Below are positions 1 through 5,716 of a stretch of 9,253 nt of DNA, piece after piece. The notes under the pieces are model-generated. The model did no database searches, was not told the origin of the DNA, and worked only from the letters and a program-made list of their open reading frames with translations. The first letter of the stretch is position 1. Each line of letters starts with the position of its first letter. The position numbers were made by a program, and so were the translations under genes. The stretch covers positions 1-9,253 of the forward strand of contig DEHG01000083.1 in assembly GCA_002351795.1 (NCBI GenBank), in the 5' to 3' direction. This stretch comes from Ruminococcaceae bacterium UBA2806. GTDB lineage: Bacteria > Bacillota > Clostridia > Oscillospirales > Acutalibacteraceae.

Positions 1-1
1 A

Positions 2-85
2 GTGCTATCGAGTGGGAATAATCAAAACATTTTTCTGAAAAGCGGTATATCGGGGACACCACTTTATATCGCTATACAAAAATAA
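2..85 (+). CDS. C-terminal end of an unidentified upstream protein (partial)
   Basis: One forward frame stays open from the left edge to a TAA at 83-85, giving about 27 residues that end in SGTPLYIAIQK. The other two forward frames stop at 19-21 and 36-38. The stop lies 26 bases before the thiD start, the spacing expected inside an operon, so the missing gene may be co-transcribed with thiD and thiC. I do not recognise the peptide and cannot name a function; a thiamine-pathway or transport role would be guesswork from position. Twenty-seven open codons can also occur by chance, so confidence is modest. Confidence 0.42.
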   Translation: MLSSGNNQNIFLKSGISGTPLYIAIQK

Positions 86-96
86 TGCGTTTTTAC

Positions 97-104
97 GAGA
101 GGAG
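97..104 (+). promoter_or_regulatory. Ribosome binding site that sets the thiD start
   Basis: GAGAGGAG lies seven bases before the ATG at 112. An in-frame ATG at 85 also exists, but it sits upstream of this site and overlaps the stop of the preceding frame (TAATG). The site therefore favours 112, and the protein then begins [11 protein letters not shown], which matches where ThiD proteins normally start. Confidence 0.85.
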
Positions 105-111
105 TAATTTT

Positions 112-939
112 ATGAAAACAGCATTATCGATCGCCGGAAGTGATTCCTGCGGAGGCGCCGGTATTCAAGCAGATATTAAAACCATTACCCTTAACGGTGT
201 GTATGCCATGAGTGCTGTAACTGCGCTTACGGCTCAGAATACAACCGGAGTAAGGGCTGTTTTTGAAGCTTCACCGGAGTTTCTCGGACAACAGATCGAT
301 GCAGTTTTTGAAGATATCAGACCTGATGCGGTTAAGATAGGTATGGTATCTTCGACAGCTTTAATTGATATAATAGCTGAAAGACTGACCTTTTATAAAG
401 CTGAAAAAATAGTCGTTGATCCCGTTATGGTCGCAACAAGCGGAGCAAAGCTTATCACAGATGATGCAGTAGATGCGCTTAAAGAAAAACTTCTGCCCAT
501 TGCTTCCGTTATCACGCCTAACATTCCCGAAGCACAGGTGCTTTCAGGTATAAAGATAACCGACCATGACACTATGGAAAAAGCTGCCGGAATCATAGAC
601 AAAAAATACGGCGCTGCCGTTCTTGTAAAGGGCGGACATAATATCAATGACGCTACGGATATTCTTTGCCATAACGGAACATTTACTGTATTTGAAGGAA
701 AGCGTATTGACAATCCCAATACTCACGGAACGGGATGTACTCTTTCTTCCGCAATTGCCGCAAATCTTGCAAAGGGATATCCCATCCCCGAAGCCGTCAG
801 AAAGGCAAAGGAATATATATCCGGCGCACTCGGAGCAATGCTTGATCTTGGCTCCGGCTCAGGTCCTATGGATCATGCTTTTGACTATAACGGTCAGTTT
901 AAGAAACAATATTTGCTTGAAAGGAAAAAATTATCATGA
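112..939 (+). CDS. thiD: Hydroxymethylpyrimidine/phosphomethylpyrimidine kinase ThiD
   Basis: This cytoplasmic ribokinase-fold enzyme phosphorylates HMP to HMP-P and then HMP-P to HMP-PP, the pyrimidine donor for thiamine phosphate synthesis. The 275-residue product is the usual ThiD length (about 265-275). It opens with the substrate-binding segment [14 protein letters not shown] (residues 8-21). It carries VKGGH at 172-176 and the anion-hole and catalytic segment [13 protein letters not shown] from 205, with the catalytic Cys at 209. It ends with the family's [11 protein letters not shown] block. The last four bases overlap the thiC start (ATGA), so the two are almost certainly co-transcribed and translationally coupled. 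ThiD makes HMP-PP from the HMP-P supplied by ThiC. Some close relatives (PdxK-type kinases) accept pyridoxal, but the thiC partner supports the thiamine role. The start at 112 is chosen over 85 because of the ribosome binding site. Confidence 0.96.
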   Translation: MKTALSIAGSDSCGGAGIQADIKTITLNGVYAMSAVTALTAQNTTGVRAVFEASPEFLGQQIDAVFEDIRPDAVKIGMVSSTALIDIIAERLTFYKAEKIVVDPVMVATSGAKLITDDAVDALKEKLLPIASVITPNIPEAQVLSGIKITDHDTMEKAAGIIDKKYGAAVLVKGGHNINDATDILCHNGTFTVFEGKRIDNPNTHGTGCTLSSAIAANLAKGYPIPEAVRKAKEYISGALGAMLDLGSGSGPMDHAFDYNGQFKKQYLLERKKLS

Positions 940-2249
940 GAACTTACAAAACACAGATGGAAGCCGCAAAAAAAGGTATCATTACCCCTGAAATGAAGAT
1001 CGTTGCAGAAAAAGAATATACCTCTCCCGAAAAAATAATGGAATCTGTCGCAAAGGGCGAAGTCGCCATTCCCTGCAATATCAATCATAAGTCAATTTCC
1101 CCCGAGGGTATCGGCGCAGGTCTTAAAACAAAGATAAATGTCAATCTCGGCATTTCAGGCGACTGCAAGAATTATGACGTTGAAATGCAGAAGGTGGATA
1201 TGGCAATAAAATTCGGCGCAGAGGCAATAATGGATCTGAGCAATTACGGAAAAACAAATACTTTCCGCAGAGAGCTTATTGAAAAGTCTCCCGCTATGAT
1301 AGGCACTGTCCCGATGTATGATGCTATAGGCTATCTTGAAAAGGATCTTCTTGAAATAACAGCGGAGGATTTCCTTAAAGTTGTCCGTGCCCATGCGGAA
1401 GAAGGCGTTGACTTTATGACGATACACGCAGGTATAAACCGCCGTGCAGTTGAAGCCTTCATGCGTGACAAGAGGAAAATGAATATCGTATCCCGAGGCG
1501 GTTCACTGCTTTTTGCATGGATGATGATGACAGGAAACGAAAATCCGTTTTTTGAATATTATGACAAGGTGCTTGACATTCTTGAAGAATTTGATGTAAC
1601 GATAAGCCTTGGCGATGCACTGCGCCCCGGCTGCATAGATGATTCGACTGATGCGGGTCAGATATCCGAGCTTATCGAGCTTGGCGACCTTACAAAAAGA
1701 GCATGGGAAAGAAATGTTCAGGTAATGGTCGAGGGTCCGGGACATATGGCAATGAATGAGATCGCCGCAAATATGACCTTCCAGAAGCGTCTGTGTCACA
1801 ATGCGCCATTCTATGTATTGGGACCGCTTGTAACGGATATTTTCCCCGGCTACGATCATATTACATCAGCAATAGGCGGCGCAATCGCTGCGGCAAGCGG
1901 AGCGGATTTCCTTTGCTATGTAACGCCTGCCGAGCATCTCAGACTGCCTGATCTCAATGATGTCAAGGAAGGCATTATCGCAAGCAAAATCGCCGCCCAT
2001 GCTGCGGATATCGCAAAGGGCGTACCTCATGCAAGAGACAAGGATAATGAAATGGCTCAGGCAAGGCATAAGGTGGACTGGGAGGAAATGTTCAAGGTCG
2101 CAGTTGACCCCGAAAAGGCAAGAGCGTATTTTGAAAGCACTCCACCGGCTGACAGGCATACCTGTTCCATGTGCGGAAAGATGTGTGCTGTAAGAACGAC
2201 AAATATGATACTTGAAGGAAAAACGGTGGAATTTTGTACAGAGAAATGA
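936..2249 (+). CDS. thiC: Phosphomethylpyrimidine synthase ThiC, short form
   Basis: ThiC is a radical-SAM enzyme that rearranges aminoimidazole ribotide (AIR) to HMP-P, the first committed step of the thiamine pyrimidine branch. At 437 residues it is the short form common in clostridia and archaea, lacking the long N-terminal region of the roughly 600-residue enterobacterial type. Visible blocks are VNLGISGD (69-76), [10 protein letters not shown] (157-166), SRGGS (186-190), [12 protein letters not shown] (265-276), DIFPGYDHI (301-309) and [17 protein letters not shown] (322-338). The 4Fe-4S ligands are Cys410, Cys413 and Cys417 in CSMCGKMC. The last spacing is CX2CX3C rather than the CX2CX4C of long ThiC proteins; from memory this is usual in the short clade. 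The start overlaps the thiD stop, with GAAAGGA ten bases upstream. No TPP riboswitch is seen in the visible leader, so any thiamine control must act further upstream. Confidence 0.97.
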   Translation: MRTYKTQMEAAKKGIITPEMKIVAEKEYTSPEKIMESVAKGEVAIPCNINHKSISPEGIGAGLKTKINVNLGISGDCKNYDVEMQKVDMAIKFGAEAIMDLSNYGKTNTFRRELIEKSPAMIGTVPMYDAIGYLEKDLLEITAEDFLKVVRAHAEEGVDFMTIHAGINRRAVEAFMRDKRKMNIVSRGGSLLFAWMMMTGNENPFFEYYDKVLDILEEFDVTISLGDALRPGCIDDSTDAGQISELIELGDLTKRAWERNVQVMVEGPGHMAMNEIAANMTFQKRLCHNAPFYVLGPLVTDIFPGYDHITSAIGGAIAAASGADFLCYVTPAEHLRLPDLNDVKEGIIASKIAAHAADIAKGVPHARDKDNEMAQARHKVDWEEMFKVAVDPEKARAYFESTPPADRHTCSMCGKMCAVRTTNMILEGKTVEFCTEK

Positions 2250-2328
2250 TAAGTGCATATTGAGGATATTTATGACACTTCCTGCTTTTCCCATCCCCTT
2301 TCCAAATCTTTTAATTATGCAGACCTTT

Positions 2329-2334
2329 TATAAT
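2329..2334 (+). promoter_or_regulatory. Possible -10 element before queA
   Basis: A perfect TATAAT sits 20 bases before the queA ATG in the 105-base gap after thiC. No convincing -35 hexamer lies 16-18 bases upstream (the region reads ATCTTT), and the implied leader would be only about 14 bases. I see no terminator between thiC and queA, so read-through is equally possible. The rest of the gap holds no recognisable feature. Confidence 0.28.
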
Positions 2335-2341
2335 TCTGCTC

Positions 2342-2348
2342 AAAGGAG
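2342..2348 (+). promoter_or_regulatory. queA ribosome binding site
   Basis: AAAGGAG lies six bases before the ATG at 2355. It is nearly ideal and fixes the start of queA. Confidence 0.85.
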
Positions 2349-2354
2349 AGTAAG

Positions 2355-3380
2355 ATGAAAACATCGGATTTTTATTATGACTTGCCGGAGGAGCTTATTG
2401 CCCAGACTCCTGTCGAGCCAAGAGACAGCTCAAGAATGCTTGTTATGGACAGAAAAACAGGTGCGCTTGAACACAGGCATTTTTATGATATAACAGACTA
2501 CCTAAATGAGGGCGACTGCCTTATCGTAAATGATTCCCGTGTTCTTCCGGCACGAATTTTCGGAACTAAAGAAGGAACAGGCGCACAGGTCGAATTTCTT
2601 CTTCTCAGACAGATAGAGAATAAGCGTTGGGAAACCCTGACAAAGCCCGGAAAAAAAGCAAAGATCGGCACTAAATTCATTTTCGGCGACGGTCTTATGA
2701 CAGCTGTAGTTACAGATGTGACCGACGAAGGAAACCGTATAGTTGACTTTGAATGTGAGGACAGCATATACGAAGTCCTTGATAAGCTCGGACAGATGCC
2801 GCTTCCCCCCTATATTCATGAAAAGCTGAAGGACAAGGAACGCTATCAGACTGTATACAGCCGTGAGCTTGGTTCTGCCGCTGCGCCTACCGCAGGTCTG
2901 CATTTTACAAAGGAGCTTATGGAAAAGGTCAGGGCTAAGGGCGTTAATATAGGATATGTCACACTTCATGTCGGTCTGGGAACCTTCCGTCCCGTAAAAG
3001 TAGATGATGTTACAAAGCACCATATGCATTCCGAGCATTATGAGATTCCCGAAGAAACAGCAAGGCTAATCAACGAAACCAAAAGAAACGGCAAAAGAGT
3101 TATTGCTGTCGGTACAACAAGCTGCCGCACACTTGAATCCGTGGCAAAAAAAGAAGGCTGCGTATGCCCGTCAGAGGGATGGACGGATATATTCATTTAC
3201 CCCGGATTTGAATTCCGTGTGCTTGACGGACTTATCACAAACTTCCATCTTCCCGAAAGTACGCTTATCATGCTTGTATCAGCCTTTGCGGGCTTTGACA
3301 ATGTTATGAATGCATACAAGACGGCAGTTGAGGAGCGTTACAGATTTTTTTCGTTCGGCGACTGCACTCTGATCTTATAA
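2355..3380 (+). CDS. queA: S-adenosylmethionine:tRNA ribosyltransferase-isomerase QueA
   Basis: QueA transfers and rearranges the ribosyl group of S-adenosylmethionine onto preQ1 already placed at the wobble position of GUN-anticodon tRNAs, giving epoxyqueuosine. It is cytoplasmic and acts after Tgt. At 341 residues it is full length. Family blocks are clear: [14 protein letters not shown] near the N terminus, then [15 protein letters not shown] (56-70), [51 protein letters not shown] and the C-terminal [20 protein letters not shown]. The C terminus has the expected [12 protein letters not shown]. In many clostridia queA lies beside tgt and ruvB; here it sits between thiC and a toxin-antitoxin pair, with no tgt in view. 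It may be read from thiC or from the weak TATAAT at 2329. Confidence 0.98.
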   Translation: MKTSDFYYDLPEELIAQTPVEPRDSSRMLVMDRKTGALEHRHFYDITDYLNEGDCLIVNDSRVLPARIFGTKEGTGAQVEFLLLRQIENKRWETLTKPGKKAKIGTKFIFGDGLMTAVVTDVTDEGNRIVDFECEDSIYEVLDKLGQMPLPPYIHEKLKDKERYQTVYSRELGSAAAPTAGLHFTKELMEKVRAKGVNIGYVTLHVGLGTFRPVKVDDVTKHHMHSEHYEIPEETARLINETKRNGKRVIAVGTTSCRTLESVAKKEGCVCPSEGWTDIFIYPGFEFRVLDGLITNFHLPESTLIMLVSAFAGFDNVMNAYKTAVEERYRFFSFGDCTLIL

Positions 3381-3381
3381 T
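3376..3381 (+). promoter_or_regulatory. Possible -10 element for the toxin-antitoxin pair
   Basis: A perfect TATAAT overlaps the queA stop codon and ends 20 bases before the antitoxin ATG. The best upstream match at a 16-base spacer is TTCGGC (3354-3359), which is a poor -35. If it is used, the transcript would have a leader of only about 14 bases. The hexamer arises partly from the TAA stop followed by TAAT, so chance is a real alternative. Confidence 0.3.
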
Positions 3382-3388
3382 AATGCTT

Positions 3389-3394
3389 AGGGGG
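3389..3394 (+). promoter_or_regulatory. Ribosome binding site of the antitoxin candidate
   Basis: AGGGGG lies seven bases before the ATG at 3402. The nearer ATG at 3397 is followed at once by an in-frame TGA (ATG AAA TGA), so 3402 is the usable start. Confidence 0.7.
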
Positions 3395-3401
3395 TCATGA
3401 A

Positions 3402-3581
3402 ATGAGTGAAAAAGAATATGCAAAAAGTATTATTGATATTATTCCAGATGAATATATGGATGAAGTTATCAGTTTTTTGCTGAGTTTACCGGAAGGCAAT
3501 AATGATGACAAAAAATTCGACCTGGTATCTAAACATATATTAGAAAAGTATCACAAAGCATTTGAGGAGCTTGCAAAATGA
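3402..3581 (+). CDS. Small antitoxin candidate partnered with a Doc-family toxin
   Basis: This 59-residue protein begins MSEKEYAKSIIDIIPDEYMD and ends HILEKYHKAFEELAK. The first half resembles a helical segment (IIDIIPDEYMDEVISFLLSLP) of a kind seen in small clostridial proteins next to toxins. An acidic, asparagine-rich linker follows (residues 31-40), and then a charged C-terminal helix. The inference of antitoxin rests on gene order and shape: the small acidic gene comes first and its TGA overlaps the toxin ATG (ATGA at 3578-3581). Phd antitoxins neutralise Doc with a C-terminal helix, and the last 17 residues could do this. I do not recognise the DNA-binding N-terminal fold of Phd, nor the SxxxEG motif of class I Fic inhibitors. 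It may therefore belong to a different antitoxin family that does not autoregulate. A DUF2281-type relationship is possible but unproven. Confidence 0.8.
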   Translation: MSEKEYAKSIIDIIPDEYMDEVISFLLSLPEGNNDDKKFDLVSKHILEKYHKAFEELAK

Positions 3582-3964
3582 TAAAATTCAGTAAGGAAAA
3601 GATTCTCCTTCTGCATCAGTTGATCGCACAGGAAACAGGCGGAGATGCAGGGGTAAGAGATTATGGATTACTTGAAAGTGCGCTCGAATCAGCTTATCAG
3701 ACTTTTGGCGGAAAGGAACTTTTCCCATCGAAAGAAGAAAAGGCAGCAAAGCTTGGTTTTTCCCTTATTTCAAATCATGCCTTTGTAGATGGAAACAAAC
3801 GCATAGGAATGTATGTTATGCTGACATTTCTTGAAATGAACGGCATACACATTTCACCTTCTGATGATGATGTGATAAACCTCGGACTTGCTGTTGCTTC
3901 AGGAAGATCTTATTATGATGATATTTTAAAATGGATAAAAAGACTTGAAGCTCAACAGACATGA
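3578..3964 (+). CDS. doc: Doc-family (death-on-curing, Fic-fold) toxin
   Basis: This 128-residue, single-domain Fic-fold protein has the length typical of Doc toxins (about 125-130). The active-site loop is HAFVDGNKRIG, residues 67-77, fitting the Doc pattern HxFx(D/N)(A/G)NKR, with His67, Asp71, Asn73, Lys74 and Arg75 all present. The N-terminal block GVRDYGLLESALESA (25-39) is also a Doc hallmark. Characterised Doc (phage P1) phosphorylates EF-Tu and so stops translation; by homology this protein probably does the same in the cytoplasm. GAGGAG at 3564-3569, inside the antitoxin gene, gives an eight-base spacing to the start, so translation is coupled to the antitoxin. No truncation or missing catalytic residue is visible. 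It is most likely the toxin of a chromosomal type II module; it could be a domesticated module, which sequence alone cannot decide. Confidence 0.9.
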   Translation: MIKFSKEKILLLHQLIAQETGGDAGVRDYGLLESALESAYQTFGGKELFPSKEEKAAKLGFSLISNHAFVDGNKRIGMYVMLTFLEMNGIHISPSDDDVINLGLAVASGRSYYDDILKWIKRLEAQQT

Positions 3965-4036
3965 TCCTTCCTCCTGTATGCATAGGGGACAGTATGTGTA
4001 TTTTATAAAAATTTCATACGACCATCATATAAGTTT
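3965..4036 (+). other. Short untranslated spacer after the toxin gene
   Basis: The 72 bases between the doc stop and the terminator contain no open frame with a ribosome binding site and no recognisable RNA. A five-base inverted repeat (GTATG and CATAC) is present but too weak to call. Confidence 0.4.
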
Positions 4037-4078
4037 CAGCCCCCGCAGTAATACTCTGCGAAGGGCTGTCTTTTTATT
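4037..4078 (+). terminator. Rho-independent terminator of the left gene block
   Basis: CAGCCC (4037-4042) pairs with GGGCTG (4063-4068), and CGCAG (4044-4048) pairs with CTGCG (4056-4060). A small internal loop lies between the two stems and seven loop bases cap them. A T-rich run, TCTTTTTATT, follows at 4069-4078. It lies about 70 bases after doc and ends the transcript carrying queA and the toxin-antitoxin pair. Confidence 0.9.
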
Positions 4079-4151
4079 GATCTGTGAATATCCGTTATTC
4101 TGATACAGCAAAAAATCTTATTATAATTAGTGATTTTAAATTTTTTATTAA

Positions 4152-4173
4152 TTTCACTATATTACTTGTGAAA
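4152..4173 (+). promoter_or_regulatory. Operator-like inverted repeat over the -35 region
   Basis: TTTCAC (4152-4157) and GTGAAA (4168-4173) form a perfect six-base inverted repeat with a ten-base spacer. The right arm overlaps the -35 hexamer of the following promoter. A third half-site, GTGAAA, lies at 4197-4202, on the expected transcription start. This is the layout of a repressor site, but the regulator is unknown and the A+T-rich setting raises the chance of coincidence. Confidence 0.35.
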
Positions 4174-4194
4174 ATAAAAAAATTATTGTATAAT
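4166..4194 (+). promoter_or_regulatory. Sigma-A type promoter of the transglutaminase-like gene
   Basis: TTGTGA at 4166-4171 and a perfect TATAAT at 4189-4194 are separated by the optimal 17 bases. Transcription would begin near 4201, leaving a leader of about 35 bases before the ATG at 4236. The promoter follows the preceding terminator directly, which makes the gene an independent unit. Confidence 0.75.
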
Positions 4195-4235
4195 AAGTGA
4201 AATAAGTATTATAATTATGATAGGATGTTAAATGT

Positions 4236-5519
4236 ATGAAAAAATGGATAAGAAATATTATTATAGCGTTTGTGGTTTTTATCATTGTCAGAACAGTTGT
4301 CACAAATTTAAGCTCGTCAAATGATAAAAAAACACAACAAAGCAATACTCCCCGTTCTTTGTCTTCAGTGTTCGTTCAGGAAGATTCGGATGATATCAGC
4401 AAACAATCAATTAATGTCATAGACAATGAAAGCTCTGCTGATCCGGAAGATACTTACTGGAACAGCGTTCCGGCAATCTCATCTAAATCCGAATACATTA
4501 ACTATGTCCGTAACTGTCTTGACTCAAGAAAAAAAGAAATTCCCGTTAAATATGCTGACGGATTTGCGATAGATCATTCCAATATATATAATTTCGGTGT
4601 CATAAACAAATATTCATATTCCCAAATCGACAAAAACAGAGTAAAGTTTTTTGTAAAATACCGTTCCGGAATAAAAATAGCAGATGCATATCTTAATAAT
4701 GATACTTCTGAACTGTCAGAGGAAGAAAAAAATATATATAATATCGCAGCAGGTATAGTTGCACAATCTGAAAAAGAACCCTCATTACTCAGAAAGGAGC
4801 TTTACCTTCACGATGCTGTCATTCACCGCTGTACATACTATACTGATTTTACTTTGTATTTAGAAAATGCAGAACTTCCAAGATTTTGTTCAGTTTCAGG
4901 AGTATTTATTGACGGAAAAGCTAACTGTCAAGGATATTCGGAAGCCTTCTGTATGCTGTGCAGAATGGCAGGCTTCGATGCCGGAATAGTATCCGGAGAT
5001 GCAGACAACGGTGACGGTTCAGGATATCAGGGTCATTCATGGAACTATATAGTACTGGACGGTTGGAATTATTATGTTGATGCTACATGGGATGATGAAG
5101 CTTTTGGTTCCACTGATACTGACTTTCTCTACCCCGAATATATTTATTTCAATGTACCAACCGAAATAATAATGGCAGATCATAAATTGGATGAAGACTT
5201 TACTCCCGGCAATTTTGTCAAAAAAATTGATTATAAATATTTTTACTGTACAAAAGAGTTTGATGGGGAGCATTTCGGAGAGTATTATGACACAAGCGAC
5301 AGCGTATATAATAAAATGATAGAGTATATAAAAAATGGCGGCAGCAGACTGCACTATATGATGATAAAAAATAACGGCAGGGTCTCGGATCAGGATAACG
5401 ATAATACTGAATTTGGTAATAAGCTCGGAACATATCTGGAATATAGGGTCGAATATTTCTTCAAGAAAAAAACTGTGGGAGAATATTCCTTCTATACGAT
5501 CTACATTACTTCACCATAA
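4236..5519 (+). CDS. Membrane-anchored transglutaminase-like superfamily protein
   Basis: This 427-residue protein starts with a basic tip and one hydrophobic segment (about residues 5-22, IRNIIIAFVVFIIV) that should act as an uncleaved signal anchor. A Ser/Asn/Asp-rich linker (about 25-75) follows, placing the rest outside the cell. The papain-like transglutaminase core has its triad in the standard contexts: Cys231 in KANCQGYSEAFCML, His267 in GHSWNYIVLDGWNYY and Asp282 in YVDATWDD. Family members cross-link, deamidate or cleave at amides; in bacterial surface proteins of this kind the activity and substrate are mostly unknown. Residues 80-220 and 300-427 match nothing I can name. TAGGA ten bases upstream serves as ribosome binding site. 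The coding DNA is visibly richer in A+T than thiC, queA or the pullulanase, which could mean transfer or weaker codon selection. A protease or peptidoglycan-linked role is possible. Confidence 0.85.
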   Translation: MKKWIRNIIIAFVVFIIVRTVVTNLSSSNDKKTQQSNTPRSLSSVFVQEDSDDISKQSINVIDNESSADPEDTYWNSVPAISSKSEYINYVRNCLDSRKKEIPVKYADGFAIDHSNIYNFGVINKYSYSQIDKNRVKFFVKYRSGIKIADAYLNNDTSELSEEEKNIYNIAAGIVAQSEKEPSLLRKELYLHDAVIHRCTYYTDFTLYLENAELPRFCSVSGVFIDGKANCQGYSEAFCMLCRMAGFDAGIVSGDADNGDGSGYQGHSWNYIVLDGWNYYVDATWDDEAFGSTDTDFLYPEYIYFNVPTEIIMADHKLDEDFTPGNFVKKIDYKYFYCTKEFDGEHFGEYYDTSDSVYNKMIEYIKNGGSRLHYMMIKNNGRVSDQDNDNTEFGNKLGTYLEYRVEYFFKKKTVGEYSFYTIYITSP

Positions 5520-5642
5520 TATAATGCTTATTCTTTTTTCAAAACAATATATTGATCAGCGATTTTACCTGAAAAAAACTGTAACAAAAGATTTTTTTAA
5601 AATGAGAAAACAAAACGAGATAGAAATAATAAACGGAAATAT

Positions 5643-5680
5643 CAGCCCGCAAACGTTTAATGTCTGCGGGCTGCATTTTT
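5643..5680. terminator. Shared terminator between convergent genes
   Basis: CAGCCCGCA (5643-5651) pairs with TGCGGGCTG (5665-5673). After one mismatch, ACGT (5653-5656) pairs with ATGT (5660-5663) around a three-base loop. On the plus strand TTTTT follows at 5676-5680, a good intrinsic terminator for the transglutaminase-like gene. On the minus strand the hairpin lies 44 bases after the pullulanase stop and is followed by a moderately T-rich stretch (ATATTTCCGTTTATT), so it may serve both genes. The rest of 5520-5716 holds nothing else that I can support. Confidence 0.85.
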
Positions 5681-5716
5681 GTATTATCACTGATCTATAA
5701 AGGATCCTGCTGTCTG

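Noticed and set aside
41..73. Nine-base inverted repeat (AGCGGTATA and TATATCGCT) before thiD, possible riboswitch or terminator
   Set aside because: It lacks the conserved TPP riboswitch core and any T run, and it lies within a probable coding frame ending at 85.
1503..2294. Long open frames on the minus strand opposite thiC (1503-1859 and 1866-2294)
   Set aside because: They are antisense to a clearly conserved gene and their translations look like no known protein; they reflect the codon bias of thiC.
2319..2339. GCAGA/TCTGC inverted repeat before queA as a terminator
   Set aside because: The stem is only five bases with an eleven-base loop and no T tract follows.
2502..3038. 178-codon minus-strand open frame opposite queA
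   Set aside because: It lies entirely within queA, and the QueA protein is conserved over the whole region.
3578..3964. Fic-type AMP-transferase instead of Doc
   Set aside because: The active loop reads DGNKR, not the (E/D)GNGRxxR of Fic AMP-transferases, and the length and partner gene fit Doc.
4157..4345. 62-codon minus-strand open frame over the promoter of the transglutaminase-like gene
   Set aside because: It is a low-complexity product of A+T-rich DNA and overlaps a good promoter and coding start on the other strand.
5413..5700. 95-codon plus-strand open frame at the end of the transglutaminase-like gene
   Set aside because: It starts inside that gene in another frame, has no ribosome binding site that I see, and runs straight through the terminator hairpin.
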